A stretch of 45,881 nt of DNA from an uncultured Actinomycetes bacterium. GTDB taxonomy: Bacteria; Actinomycetota; Actinomycetes; S36-B12. The DNA is taken from contig CAIXFB010000001.1 of the NCBI GenBank assembly GCA_903918595.1, positions 1 to 45,881 of the forward strand. Reading direction: 5' to 3'. Within the stretch, counting starts at the first letter, position 1. Every line of letters begins with the position of its first letter. Made by a program: the position numbers and the translations under genes. Under the pieces are notes generated by a model. That model ran no database searches. It was not told the origin of the DNA and saw nothing but the letters and a program-made list of their open reading frames with translations. Shown here piece after piece: positions 33,313-42,996 of this stretch.

Positions 33313-34718
33313 TCGCGATCACCGCAGGGGAACTCGCCGAAATCATCGGAGGAGAACTTCACTGTGATCCCCAGCAGGAGATTTCTGGGGCTGTTGTCGA
33401 TTCGCGCCTGATCACACCCGGTGTGGCTTTCGTCGCGATTGAAGGTGAACGGGTGGATGGGCATGATTTTGCCGAGGCTGCTCTCGCAAGCGGGGCCGCA
33501 GTTGCAATAACAACTCGAGTTTTGCCTATCCCATGCATTGTCGTAGCAGATCCCATTGCGGCTTTGGGATCTTGGGCCCGTTGGTGGCGAAATAGGCTCG
33601 CAGGGTCGGGTCAATGTTCCGTCATCGCCATTACTGGCTCAAGCGGGAAGACGTCGACAAAGGACCTGCTATCTGCGGTGTTGCAAAGTGCAGGTCGAAC
33701 AGTTGCAGCGCAGGGTTCACTCAATACTGAAGTGGGCGTGCCCTTGACCATCCTCTCTGCGCCGATGGGCACCAGATTTCTTGTGTTGGAGATGGGGATG
33801 CGTGGCGTCGGACACATCCGTTATCTCTGCTCGATCGCTTCTCCGGACATTGCAGTAATCACCAATGTGGGATCTGCCCACTTAGGGTTGCTGGGTTCGC
33901 GTAGTGCCATCGCCCAAGCAAAAGCGGAAATCATAGAAGGACTTTCAGACTCGCAGTGCGCGATTGTGCCAGCAGCAGAGCCCTTGATCAGTGCTGAACT
34001 TCATCGAACAAGTGCTCGCGTAGTGACTTTTGGTGAAGGGGCAGAATGCGATGTTCGTGCCGAGAATGTGGGACTAGACGAAGGGGCCAGAGCACACTTC
34101 GAGCTGGTTCACGCAGAATCTCGGGCGAACGTCCAGCTGGCAGTTCATGGTGAGCACTTTGTCTACAACGCCTTGGCAGTTGCCGCGGTCGCTATCAATG
34201 TAGGAATCCCGCTGGCCTCGGTGGCCGAGCAACTTTCTGCGGCTCGCATAGAGAGTAAATGGCGGATGGAAGTGACTACAACGCCTCAGGGTGTCACTCT
34301 CATTAACGACACGTATAACGCCAATCCGGAGTCAATGCGAGCAGCACTGAAGTCTTTGGCATCAATGCGAGGCGAGGGACGCACCTGGGCAGTTCTCGGG
34401 GAGATGCTCGAATTGGGAGCGGACTCTGTTGAAGAGCACGACGCGATCGGACGGCTCGTCGTTCGCCTCGATATTTCGCAATTGATCTGTGTCGGTGCGG
34501 GAACCCGCGTGATGCATCTTGGGGCGAGCAATGAGGGTTCATGGGGTGAGGAGTCTCGCTGGGTCCCTGACGCTGAATCGGCATTGGCCATTTTGCTGAG
34601 AGAGGCTCGCCGCGGCGACGTAGTCCTCGTGAAGGCCTCACGCGGAATAGGTTTGGAATCCGTAGCGGCAGCCTTCAGTGATGGGGAAGCCAGTGGAGAT
34701 GGAGGCGAAACCGAATGA
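33309..34718 (+). CDS. murF: UDP-MurNAc-tripeptide:D-Ala-D-Ala ligase MurF
   Basis: 469 residues. N-terminal IAITAGELAEIIGGEL and SRLITPGVAFVAIEGERVDGHDFA, ATP loop ITGSSGKTSTKDLLSAVL, EMGMRGVGHIRYLCSIASPDIAVITNVGSAHLGLLGS and INDTYNANPESMRAALKSL. It adds D-Ala-D-Ala to the UDP-MurNAc-tripeptide. GTG 33309 overlaps the murE stop by four bases, with AGGAG just upstream. Confidence 0.94.
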   Translation: MIAITAGELAEIIGGELHCDPQQEISGAVVDSRLITPGVAFVAIEGERVDGHDFAEAALASGAAVAITTRVLPIPCIVVADPIAALGSWARWWRNRLAGSGQCSVIAITGSSGKTSTKDLLSAVLQSAGRTVAAQGSLNTEVGVPLTILSAPMGTRFLVLEMGMRGVGHIRYLCSIASPDIAVITNVGSAHLGLLGSRSAIAQAKAEIIEGLSDSQCAIVPAAEPLISAELHRTSARVVTFGEGAECDVRAENVGLDEGARAHFELVHAESRANVQLAVHGEHFVYNALAVAAVAINVGIPLASVAEQLSAARIESKWRMEVTTTPQGVTLINDTYNANPESMRAALKSLASMRGEGRTWAVLGEMLELGADSVEEHDAIGRLVVRLDISQLICVGAGTRVMHLGASNEGSWGEESRWVPDAESALAILLREARRGDVVLVKASRGIGLESVAAAFSDGEASGDGGETE

Positions 34719-35782
34719 GGCTGGTGGTGATCGCTGGCGCCATTGCCACGGTTTTCTCACTCATCGGTACGCCCCTACTTATCAAACTTCTAGCCCGACA
34801 CGGATACGCGCAAGCCATTCGTAGCTCCACCGCAACTGAGCTGTATCCAGACCATGAAGCAAAGCGCGGCACACCGTCGATGGGCGGCGTAGCTATCATC
34901 GTGGCGGTTTTGGCCGGATATTTTCTCACGCACTTGCTCACATGGCGCCCGGTGTCTTCATCAGCGTTGTTGGTTCTTTACCTGATGGTGGGCCTGGGCC
35001 TTGTGGGGATGGCCGATGACTATTTGAAGATCTTCAAGCAACGAAGTACCGGACTTCGAGCAAGAACCAAGCTGTTCGGTCAAGCTGTTGTTGCTTTCTC
35101 TTTTGCATACCTCTCGGTGCAGTTCCCCGACGAGGCTGGAAATACCGCTGCGTCGATGGCGATTTCATTTGTTCGTGATACCAACTTCGTGTTGCCACTC
35201 GGCCTTTTCCTGCTGTGGGTCTGGTTCCTCGTGACGGCAACCACGAATGGCGTGAACCTCACGGATGGGCTCGATGGCCTAGCGGTGGGCGCCTCCATCA
35301 TGAGTTTCCTGGCATATGTACTCCTGGCGATCTGGCAGTACGGGCAAAACTGCGCATTTGAAGTGACTCCTTTTTGTTATAACACCCAAAATCCATTGGA
35401 TCTGGCAATGGTTGCTGCTGCAGCCGCAGGCGCGAGTTTCGGTTTTCTTTGGTGGAACACCGCGCCTGCTCGCATTTTCATGGGCGATACCGGCTCCCTC
35501 GCTTTGGGTGGTGGGATTGCAGGGCTTGCAATCCTCACACGCACCGAGTTGTTGTTGCCGCTCATAGCTGGCCTGTTCCTGATCACCACGTTGTCCGTCA
35601 TTGGCCAGGTCGGATCCTTCAAACTCACAGGTCGCCGAATTCTACGAATGGCGCCGCTGCACCATCACTTTGAAATGCTTGGTTGGCCGGAGATACAGAT
35701 CGTCGTTCGTTTTTGGATCATTCAAGGTTTGTGCATCGGCGCTGGCCTGACGCTGTTCTACGCGGAGTGGGTTCGGGCATGA
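34715..35782 (+). CDS. mraY: Phospho-MurNAc-pentapeptide transferase MraY
   Basis: 355 residues, about ten transmembrane helices. Conserved loops: KRGTPSMGGVAII, GMADDYLKIFKQRSTGL, TNGVNLTDGLDGLAVGASI, FMGDTGSLALGGGIAGLAI and RMAPLHHHFEMLGWPEIQIVVRFW. Transfers phospho-MurNAc-pentapeptide to undecaprenyl phosphate, making lipid I. ATGA overlap with murF at 34715 and with murD at 35779. Confidence 0.96.
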   Translation: MRLVVIAGAIATVFSLIGTPLLIKLLARHGYAQAIRSSTATELYPDHEAKRGTPSMGGVAIIVAVLAGYFLTHLLTWRPVSSSALLVLYLMVGLGLVGMADDYLKIFKQRSTGLRARTKLFGQAVVAFSFAYLSVQFPDEAGNTAASMAISFVRDTNFVLPLGLFLLWVWFLVTATTNGVNLTDGLDGLAVGASIMSFLAYVLLAIWQYGQNCAFEVTPFCYNTQNPLDLAMVAAAAAGASFGFLWWNTAPARIFMGDTGSLALGGGIAGLAILTRTELLLPLIAGLFLITTLSVIGQVGSFKLTGRRILRMAPLHHHFEMLGWPEIQIVVRFWIIQGLCIGAGLTLFYAEWVRA

Positions 35783-37203
35783 CCCTGAACCGCGATTCAG
35801 ATTGGACTCGTCTGCAGGTAACCGTTGCAGGTATCGGAGTTGCAGGTTTTGCTGCGGCGGATGCGCTGATGCAACTTGGTGCCAAAGTGACCATCATTGA
35901 CGGAGCTGATGGCGAAAAGCAGCGTGAACGGGCTGAAATTCTCGGAGCGCTTGGAGCCACAATCCAATTGCGTCATGACGGACCCATCCCGCAGAGTGAT
36001 CTACTGGTGGTCTCGCCAGGACTTCGGCCGAGTGATTCCTTGATTGCATCTGCTCTGAGCTCTGGTGTTCCGGTATGGGGCGAGTTAGAACTCGCTTGGC
36101 GACTGAGGGCGCCGGCAACTGCTGCCCCGTGGCTGTGCGTGACGGGGACCAATGGCAAAACCACCACCACCTTGATGTGCGAGTCCATGATGCGGTCAGC
36201 CGGTTTGCGGGTTGTTGCCGCAGGGAATATTGGCCATTCCATCGTTGACGTGGTCATGCACGACCTCATGGACGCCATCGTGGTCGAGGTGGGCGCACCG
36301 CAACTTCCATTTGTGCAGACCATCAGTCCGCTGGCGTCTGTGTGTCTGAATATCGCCGATGATCACATCGACCATTTCGGCAGTATGGATTCTTATATCG
36401 CCGCCAAGGCTCGGGTCTTTGAACGAGTTCAACGGGCTGCCATCTTTAATGTTGAAGACGAAACCACGCTACGCATGGTCGAGGAAGCCGATGTGATCGA
36501 AGGAGCTCGAGCGATCGGCTTCACACTTGGCGTTCCAGACGTTTCGATGCTTGGTGTGGTCGACGACATCCTCATTGATCGTGCCTTTATCGATGATCGC
36601 CGCAATTCTGCTCAGGAATTGGCAACTGTCTCCGATGTTCGACCAGCTGCACCTCACAATGTGGCGAATGCACTCGCCGCAGCAGGGCTTGCACGGGCAT
36701 ACGGAGTTCCAGCCACTGCAGTCCGCGATGGCCTGACCGCTTTCGCACCTGCTCCGCATCGAATCAGTTTCATCGCGCGCGTCAACGATGTGGATTACAT
36801 TGATGATTCGAAGGCGACGAACGCGCATGCAGCCCAGACATCACTTTTGGCGTATCCCTCGGTTGTGTGGATTGCTGGAGGTATGGCGAAGGGCCAAGAA
36901 TTCGACGAATTAGTCAAGAATGCAGCTCCGCGGTTGCGAGCGGTTATCTTGATGGGGGTTGACCGAGAGGTCTTAGCTGAGTCTTTGTCACGACACGCGC
37001 CAGATGTCCATGTGACTGTGCTCGATGGCGGTGAGACTGGGACCATGGCATTGGCGGTCGATCGCGCGATGGAATTGGCACTCGCTGGTGACACGGTTTT
37101 GTTGGCTCCTGGCTGCGCTTCGTGGGATATGTTCCGCGATTATTCCCACCGGGGTGACCTCTTCGCAGAGGCTGTTCGCCTCCGTGGAGGTGAACCCGCA
37201 TGA
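35779..37203 (+). CDS. murD: UDP-MurNAc-L-alanine:D-glutamate ligase MurD
   Basis: 474 residues. N-terminal dinucleotide-like VTVAGIGVAGFAAADALMQLGAKVTIIDG, VVSPGLRPSD, GELELAWRL, ATP loop VTGTNGKTTTTLMCESMM, LNIADDHIDHFGSMDSYIAAKARVF, DDSKATNAHAA and LAPGCASWDMFRDYSHRGDLF. Start ATG 35779 overlaps the mraY stop; the longer frame from 35683 is a shadow of mraY. Overlaps ftsW by four bases. Confidence 0.95.
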   Translation: MTLNRDSDWTRLQVTVAGIGVAGFAAADALMQLGAKVTIIDGADGEKQRERAEILGALGATIQLRHDGPIPQSDLLVVSPGLRPSDSLIASALSSGVPVWGELELAWRLRAPATAAPWLCVTGTNGKTTTTLMCESMMRSAGLRVVAAGNIGHSIVDVVMHDLMDAIVVEVGAPQLPFVQTISPLASVCLNIADDHIDHFGSMDSYIAAKARVFERVQRAAIFNVEDETTLRMVEEADVIEGARAIGFTLGVPDVSMLGVVDDILIDRAFIDDRRNSAQELATVSDVRPAAPHNVANALAAAGLARAYGVPATAVRDGLTAFAPAPHRISFIARVNDVDYIDDSKATNAHAAQTSLLAYPSVVWIAGGMAKGQEFDELVKNAAPRLRAVILMGVDREVLAESLSRHAPDVHVTVLDGGETGTMALAVDRAMELALAGDTVLLAPGCASWDMFRDYSHRGDLFAEAVRLRGGEPA

Positions 37204-38444
37204 GTTCATCAGGACACGAGCAAGCTGAAAGCGATGTCACGTTTGACCCGGAGCAGCGCCCGTCAACGCCGGCTCCTGCGCGCGGCTTCAGGTTGCTCCT
37301 CAACCACCCTCTGAGTACCTACTATCTCCTTCTTGGCAGCACCATGTTGCTCTTGGTGCTTGGCTTGATCATGGTGCTGTCTGCATCCACGATTCGCAGC
37401 GTCGACATTTTTGGATCCCCGTACACAATCGCCATGCGCCAATTGATGTTTGCAGTCTTGGGCGTTGCAGTGATGTTCGTGGTTGTTCGCACGTCGACCA
37501 ACTTCTGGAAATGGTTCGCCTGGCCCCTCTTGGGGATAGCTGGGGTTCTGCTCCTAGCTGTCCTCATCATTGGAGTTGAGGTTGCCGGGCAACGTAACTG
37601 GATAGAAATCGTCGGTCCCTTTCGTTTGCAGCCCTCTGAGTTTGCGAAGTACGCACTTGTCGTGTGGGGGGCATTCATGTTGTCTCGCCAGCGTCGGGGA
37701 CCGCACACATGGCAGACGCTCCTAGTGCCAGTTGTTCCAGTGGGCTTGATCATGATGGTCTTGGTGTTGGCTGAAGGCGATGTCGGTAACGTGCTCATGC
37801 TTGGCGCGATCCTTGCGGGGATGCTCTTCGCCGCGGGCGCCCCTCTTCGACTTTTCGCACTGATGGGTGTGATTTCACTCGTCGGTATCTGGATTTTGAC
37901 TTTGCTTGCGCCGTACCGGATGGACAGATTCACGTCTTGGCTCAACCCGGGTGAGGATCGGTTGGGTGTGGGCTGGCAAGTCACCCAGGGGCAGTACGCC
38001 CTGGGGACCGGGGGTTTTTGGGGTGTTGGTCTGGGGGCTAGTCGGGAAAAATGGGGCTCACTACCTGAAGCCCACACCGACTTCATTTTCTCTGTGATCG
38101 GTGAAGAGCTGGGGATGGTCGGGACGTTCTCCATTCTGGTGCTTCTCGGTGCTATGGCATTTGCGATATTCAGGTTATCGAGGACTACGTCAGATCCATT
38201 TGTTCGCTTGGCATCGGCTGGAGTTGGCTCCTGGATCGTTGTTCAGGCGATGATCAACATCGGTGGGGTGTTGGGAGTTCTGCCAATCACTGGTGTGCCC
38301 TTACCCCTTGTTTCATACGGTGGCTCCTCGTTGGTCCCGACACTGGTTGCGTTGGGCATGGTCATGGCATTTGCACGACAAGAACCGGGCGCTCGTCGAG
38401 CCCTGCGCAGACACTCGACAGCACGTTCACTGCGCAAACGTTGA
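37200..38444 (+). CDS. ftsW: Septal peptidoglycan glycosyltransferase FtsW (SEDS)
   Basis: 414 residues, ten predicted TM helices. VLGLIMVLSAST, GQRNWIEIVGPFRLQPSEFAKYALVVW, LNPGEDRLGVGWQVTQGQYALGTGGFWGVGLGASREKWGSLPEAHTDFIFSVIGEELG and ITGVPLPLVSYGGSSLVPTLVALGMVM are SEDS-family signatures. It polymerises lipid II together with FtsI. The start ATGA overlaps murD. Confidence 0.95.
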   Translation: MSSSGHEQAESDVTFDPEQRPSTPAPARGFRLLLNHPLSTYYLLLGSTMLLLVLGLIMVLSASTIRSVDIFGSPYTIAMRQLMFAVLGVAVMFVVVRTSTNFWKWFAWPLLGIAGVLLLAVLIIGVEVAGQRNWIEIVGPFRLQPSEFAKYALVVWGAFMLSRQRRGPHTWQTLLVPVVPVGLIMMVLVLAEGDVGNVLMLGAILAGMLFAAGAPLRLFALMGVISLVGIWILTLLAPYRMDRFTSWLNPGEDRLGVGWQVTQGQYALGTGGFWGVGLGASREKWGSLPEAHTDFIFSVIGEELGMVGTFSILVLLGAMAFAIFRLSRTTSDPFVRLASAGVGSWIVVQAMINIGGVLGVLPITGVPLPLVSYGGSSLVPTLVALGMVMAFARQEPGARRALRRHSTARSLRKR

Positions 38445-38451
38445 GGTTTGA

Positions 38452-39543
38452 ATGCATATTGTTTTTGCGGCAGGCGGGACTGCCGGCCATATCGAACCGG
38501 CACTGAACACGGCTGATGCCCTCCGTCGATTGGACTCGACGGTTTCGATTTCCTTCATCGGTTCAGAGCGGGGACTCGAGTCAGAGCTGGTCCCAGCCCG
38601 CGGCTATCCGCTCATCACCACAGCTGCGGTTCCATTCCCCAGGAGGGTGAGCGCGGATCTGCTGCGCATGTGGCCAGCGTTGAATTCTTCGGTCCGTACT
38701 GCTCGGGATCACCTGCGCAGTACCCAAGCGCGTGTCGTCGTTGGCTTTGGCGGGTATGCGGCAGTTCCTGGTTATTTGGCTGCATGGCGTCAAGGAGTCC
38801 CGCTGGTTATTCACGAAGCCAACGCCACTGCCGGACTAGCCAACAAGCTTGGCGCTCGTCTTTCCTCTCATACTGCAAGCGTTGTACCAGGAGTGCTCCC
38901 AAACTCCCGCCGAATGGGAATGCCCATGCGACGGGCAATCACTTCACTCGATCGGCAATCGGCTCGTAAGGGCGCCCGAGAACGCTGGGGTATCCCTTCA
39001 GAGGCCCGGGTGTTGCTCGTGTTTGGGGGATCGCAGGGTGCTGCGCGACTGAATTCTGCGCTGGAGCAGGCACTGCCAGACCTCTTATCGGCAGGAATCT
39101 TCATCGTGCATTCCTATGGCACCCGTAACCAGGAGCCGGCCGCTCAGCCCGGCTACTTTCCAGTCCCCTACATCGCCGATATGGCCGAGGCCTATGCGGT
39201 GGCCGATCTGGCTCTCACGCGAGCAGGCGCCATGACGTGCGCTGAACTTGCTGCTGTTGGTCTGCCCGCGGCATATGTACCGCTCCCCATTGGAAATGGT
39301 GAACAGAGATTCAATGCCTTGCCTGTGGTGAGCGCGGGAGGTGGGGTACTGGTCAGTGACGAAGACCTCACCCCGGAGTGGCTGCGCACCGTTATCCCGG
39401 AAATCCTGCACGATGAACAGAGATTGCTTTCGATGAGTCATGCAGCAGCGGAATTCGGAGATCGCGATGCTGATGAACGCATGGCCCGTTGGATTCTTTC
39501 GGTTGGAGAGATGAGTGGGAATCGTGGAAATGCAGCCGCATAA
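38452..39543 (+). CDS. murG: Lipid II synthase MurG (UDP-GlcNAc transferase)
   Basis: 363 residues. IVFAAGGTAGHIEPALNTADAL is the N-terminal glycine loop; GFGGYAAVPGYLAAWRQGVPLVIHEANATAGLANKLG, LLVFGGSQGAARLNSAL, VADLALTRAGAMTCAELAAVGLPAAYVPLPIGNGEQRFNAL follow. The usual H in the first loop is kept (TAGH). Adds GlcNAc to lipid I. TTGAGGTTTGA precedes ATG 38452. Overlaps murC by about 29 bases. Confidence 0.95.
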   Translation: MHIVFAAGGTAGHIEPALNTADALRRLDSTVSISFIGSERGLESELVPARGYPLITTAAVPFPRRVSADLLRMWPALNSSVRTARDHLRSTQARVVVGFGGYAAVPGYLAAWRQGVPLVIHEANATAGLANKLGARLSSHTASVVPGVLPNSRRMGMPMRRAITSLDRQSARKGARERWGIPSEARVLLVFGGSQGAARLNSALEQALPDLLSAGIFIVHSYGTRNQEPAAQPGYFPVPYIADMAEAYAVADLALTRAGAMTCAELAAVGLPAAYVPLPIGNGEQRFNALPVVSAGGGVLVSDEDLTPEWLRTVIPEILHDEQRLLSMSHAAAEFGDRDADERMARWILSVGEMSGNRGNAAA

Positions 39544-40936
39544 GTTGTCCGATCTTGGCCGGGTCCACATTGTGGGTGTCGGTGGCGCTGGCATGTCGGG
39601 AATCGCCAGGGTGATGCTCGATCGAGGAGTCACGGTTTCTGGCAGCGATGCTAAAGACTCCCGCAGACTCGCCGCGCTTCAAGCACTCGGCATGACTACC
39701 CATGTGGGCCATGACGCGCGTTGGGTAACAGACATTGACACCCTCGTAGTCTCGACCGCGATCCCGCAGAGCAACCCCGAGCGGGTGGCTGCACTTGAAC
39801 AAGGCATTCCCATCTTGACGAGAGCCCAGGCGTTGGCCTCGGTCATGTCGGGATATCGGGGAGTCGCGGTGACCGGTACGCATGGCAAGACCACCACCAC
39901 ATCGATGCTGACCGTGGCGCTTCAGCATTGTGGCGTCGATCCGTGTTTCGCAATCGGGAGTGAACTGAATGCATCTGGCGCCAACGCCCATGTGGGGTCA
40001 GGTGACATTTTTGTGGTGGAGGCAGACGAGAGCGACGGAGCTTTCCTCGAATTGATGCCTGTGGCAGGAATTGTCACGAATATTGAGGCCGATCACCTCG
40101 ACCACTGGGGCTCATTGGAAGCAATTGAGGCCGGGTTTGACGAGTTCGCTCGCGGCATACGAGATCGTGGTGGGTTTCTGATCGCGTGTGCCGACGATCC
40201 TGGTGCCATGGCAATGACGAACCGCGCTCGAGTTGCGGGTGTCGATGTGCGTACCTACGGCGCCTCAGCCGATGCTGACTTTCACATGGTCGAAGAACAA
40301 AAAGGACCGGACGGCTGGAGCTTCGTTGCCGTCCACGAAGGTGTTCGGTTGGGGACTCTTGAGATGAGGGTCCCCGGACGGCACAACGCGCTCAATGCCT
40401 TGGGTGCATGGGCTGCAGGGATTGGATTGGGCATAGCGCCCGAGCAGATGCGGTCAGGACTCGCCGAATTCACCGGCACGCGCAGGCGCTTTGATTTAAA
40501 GGGTGTGGTGAACAACATCCGCGTCTTTGATGACTATGCACACCATCCAACGGAAATCGCTGCGACGCTGACTGCTGCTCGTGAAGTAGTGGGTTCAGGC
40601 AGGGTCATCGTGGCATTCCAAGCGCACCACTACTACCGCACGGCTCTGTTCTCCAAGGAATTTGGTCAAGCGCTAGGCCTGGCAGATGACGTGGTTGTGA
40701 TGGAGGTGTTTGCGCCAGGGGAGACCGCCATCCCGGGAGCGAGTGGGCAAACAATGGCCTCCCATGTGCCGTTGAGTGCAGATCATGTCGTTTTTGAACC
40801 GTCGCTATCCGCCGTTGCCGGTCAATTGGCTCGGCGAGCCCGTCCAGGAGACATTGTGATGACTCTGGGTGCTGGAGACATTGGGTTGTTATGCGGCGAG
40901 GTCATCGAACTCCTTCGAGAGGGCGTTGCTTCGTGA
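39515..40936 (+). CDS. murC: UDP-N-acetylmuramate:L-alanine ligase MurC
   Basis: 473 residues. VHIVGVGGAGMSGIARVMLDRGVTVSGSD (N-terminal), VTGTHGKTTTTSMLTVAL (ATP loop), EADESDGAFLELMPVAGIVTNIEADHLDHWGS, DDYAHHPTEIAATL and FQAHHYYRTALFSKEFG. The first cytoplasmic amino-acid addition. GTG 39515 is behind GGAGAGAT; ATG 39530 (MQPHKL) is an alternative. Stop overlaps ftsQ (GTGA). Confidence 0.93.
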   Translation: MGIVEMQPHKLSDLGRVHIVGVGGAGMSGIARVMLDRGVTVSGSDAKDSRRLAALQALGMTTHVGHDARWVTDIDTLVVSTAIPQSNPERVAALEQGIPILTRAQALASVMSGYRGVAVTGTHGKTTTTSMLTVALQHCGVDPCFAIGSELNASGANAHVGSGDIFVVEADESDGAFLELMPVAGIVTNIEADHLDHWGSLEAIEAGFDEFARGIRDRGGFLIACADDPGAMAMTNRARVAGVDVRTYGASADADFHMVEEQKGPDGWSFVAVHEGVRLGTLEMRVPGRHNALNALGAWAAGIGLGIAPEQMRSGLAEFTGTRRRFDLKGVVNNIRVFDDYAHHPTEIAATLTAAREVVGSGRVIVAFQAHHYYRTALFSKEFGQALGLADDVVVMEVFAPGETAIPGASGQTMASHVPLSADHVVFEPSLSAVAGQLARRARPGDIVMTLGAGDIGLLCGEVIELLREGVAS

Positions 40937-41670
40937 CCGATCCAGCACTTGACGGCGCCACAGTTGATCCGTCAGTTTTAGTGGATCGTCAGGCCCAACG
41001 TCGACGACGATTACGACGAAGCATTGCTGTCATCACTGTGCTGATCGGCATCTTCCTGATCTGGCTTGTCTGGTTTTCTCCAGTTCTCTCCGTGCAGCGG
41101 GTCGAAGTTGCCGGTGTTGAGGGTGCTGCTGCGCTCGAGGTCATCGAGTTGGCTGATATTCCCCTGGGGGTCCCGATTGCACGGCTTGACACAAATGCTC
41201 CGCTGCAGCGGGTGCTCACCTTGCAGTGGTTAGCCGCGGCGGAAGTTCGGCGAGGCTGGCCCTCCCAAGTTGTGATTGCGGTTCAGCCACGAACAGCGGT
41301 TGCTCGGACCAAGGTAGGTGACCAGTGGCTCGGGGTAGACGCGCAAGGTGTGGCATTCGCCCCACCGATGCCACTAGGGAAAGGGCTGATCGAAGTGTCT
41401 GGAATTGGCGTGGCGCTTAGGGCCGGTGTCGAGGTCCTGGAGTCACTGCCCGCCGATCTTTTGGCCCGAGTTTCATCGGTCTCGGCCACCACCCGCGATG
41501 ATGTTGAGCTCACTTTGAATTCGGGTGCGCTGGTGCGCTGGGGGAGCGCAGATGAAGCAGACTTCAAGAGTCAGGTGCTCACCGCGCTGCTGGCTCGAAG
41601 AGCTCAGGTGTACGACGTGAGTGCCCCGGAGTTGCCTACGACCTTCAATGAACGGCCCAAAAAACCGTAA
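40933..41670 (+). CDS. ftsQ: Division protein FtsQ
   Basis: 245 residues. A basic cytoplasmic tail (RQAQRRRRLRRS), one TM helix (IAVITVLIGIFLIWLVWF), the POTRA domain (VQRVEVAGVEGAAALEVIELADIPLGVPIARLDTNAPLQRVLTLQWLAAAEVRRGWPSQVVIAV) and the beta domain. It is a bitopic bridge of the divisome. GTG 40933 overlaps the murC stop; earlier codons of the longer frame are murC shadow. No terminator precedes the ftsZ leader. Confidence 0.92.
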   Translation: MTDPALDGATVDPSVLVDRQAQRRRRLRRSIAVITVLIGIFLIWLVWFSPVLSVQRVEVAGVEGAAALEVIELADIPLGVPIARLDTNAPLQRVLTLQWLAAAEVRRGWPSQVVIAVQPRTAVARTKVGDQWLGVDAQGVAFAPPMPLGKGLIEVSGIGVALRAGVEVLESLPADLLARVSSVSATTRDDVELTLNSGALVRWGSADEADFKSQVLTALLARRAQVYDVSAPELPTTFNERPKKP

Positions 41671-41710
41671 AGGGTCACTGGAGACTTTTCCTCATTCATA
41701 GGGGGATTTC

Positions 41711-41835
41711 AAAAAATTTCCAAAATTTTTTGATTTAACCCCATTCTCACCTTGCGCCACAGGGGCATGACCGCCTAACCTCCGCGCGGCCGCAAACGGA
41801 CCAAATTCTTAGCCTTAACTTAAGGTTGAGGGTTT
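41711..41835 (+). promoter_or_regulatory. Upstream region of ftsZ with AT-rich block and palindrome
   Basis: The 212 bases between ftsQ and ftsZ contain an AT island (AAAAAATTTCCAAAATTTTT, about 41711-41730), unusual for this GC level, which could be an UP element. Further down lies the palindrome CCTTAA-C-TTAAGG (41813-41825) followed by TTGAGGGTTT. Similar TTGAGGGTT stretches occur before ftsZ in other actinobacteria, in my recollection. No confident -35/-10 pair was found. Confidence 0.5.
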
Positions 41836-41882
41836 GTGGCAGGGAGTCGATATGACCATCGACGCAAACGAAAGGACAGGCT

Positions 41883-42983
41883 GTGGCAGCTCCACAGAAT
41901 TACCTCGCAGTGATCAAGGTCGTGGGCATCGGAGGTGGTGGCGTCAATGCCGTCAACCGAATGATCGAAGTCGGGCTCAAGGGCGTCGAGTTCATCGCGA
42001 TCAACACAGATGCGCAGGCTCTGCTGATGAGCGATGCCGACGTCAAGCTTGATATCGGCCGCGAACTCACGCGTGGACTTGGCGCCGGCGCTAACCCTGA
42101 GGTTGGCCGCAGGGCAGCTGAGGACCACATCGAAGAGATCGAAGAGGTTCTTCGGGGCGCAGACATGGTGTTCGTCACTGCTGGTGAAGGTGGCGGCACG
42201 GGAACGGGCGGAGCGCCTCTCGTTGCCAAGGTGGCCCGTTCACTCGGTGCCCTCACAATCGGTGTTGTGACCCGTCCGTTCGGTTTCGAGGGTCGCCGGC
42301 GTGCTGCGCAGGCGGACCAAGGTGTGGAGGATCTACGCGCCGAGGTAGACACTCTGATCGTCATTCCGAATGACCGATTGCTCTCACTCGCGGATCGAGA
42401 GATCAGCGTTATCGATGCATTCCGTCAGGCAGATCATGTGCTGCTGCAGGGCGTCTCTGGAATCACTGACCTCATCACGACTCCGGGCCTCATCAACCTC
42501 GACTTTGCGGACGTGAAGAGCGTGATGCAGGGTGCTGGCTCTGCTCTCATGGGAATTGGCTCAGCTCGAGGCTCGGACAGAGCTACTGAAGCAGCCGAGC
42601 GCGCCATCTCCAGCCCCCTCCTCGAGGCTGGTATCGACGGTGCGCATGGAGTACTCCTGTCCATTTCGGGCGGCAGTGACCTTGGCCTTTTTGAAATCAA
42701 CGAAGCTGCACGGTTGGTGAGCGATGCGGCCCACCCCGATGCGAACATCATTTTTGGCGCCGTCATTGATGACACCCTGGGCGACGAGGTTCGCGTCACT
42801 GTCATCGCTGCTGGCTTTGATGGTGGCGAACCACCGGCCAAGAAGGCAGCTGAGGCAAAGCGTTCGGATAGCGGTTCGACGGGCGAAATCCCCACGATTG
42901 CGTCCCGTCCCGTGCAGGAGCCTCGCACGATCGTTTTCGAAGACACCGACGATGACCTCGACGTGCCGGACTTCTTGAAATAG
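41883..42983 (+). CDS. ftsZ: Cell-division GTPase FtsZ
   Basis: 366 residues. AVIKVVGIGGGGVNAVNRM, NTDAQALLMSDADVKLDIG, the tubulin signature GGGTGTGGAP (about 103-112), PFGFEGRRR, NLDFADVKSVMQGAGSALMGIG and the C-terminal peptide DDDLDVPDFLK, which is the actinobacterial form of the FtsZ tail that binds SepF. GTG 41883 is preceded by AAAGGACAGGCT. First gene after the palindromic leader, followed by pgeF after 13 bases. Confidence 0.97.
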   Translation: MAAPQNYLAVIKVVGIGGGGVNAVNRMIEVGLKGVEFIAINTDAQALLMSDADVKLDIGRELTRGLGAGANPEVGRRAAEDHIEEIEEVLRGADMVFVTAGEGGGTGTGGAPLVAKVARSLGALTIGVVTRPFGFEGRRRAAQADQGVEDLRAEVDTLIVIPNDRLLSLADREISVIDAFRQADHVLLQGVSGITDLITTPGLINLDFADVKSVMQGAGSALMGIGSARGSDRATEAAERAISSPLLEAGIDGAHGVLLSISGGSDLGLFEINEAARLVSDAAHPDANIIFGAVIDDTLGDEVRVTVIAAGFDGGEPPAKKAAEAKRSDSGSTGEIPTIASRPVQEPRTIVFEDTDDDLDVPDFLK

Positions 42984-42996
42984 CACGGAGAGACCC

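Noticed and set aside
37322..38134. 270-codon open frame on the minus strand opposite ftsW
   Set aside because: It is antisense to a well-conserved SEDS protein and has no domain features; codon third-position composition of ftsW makes long antisense frames common.
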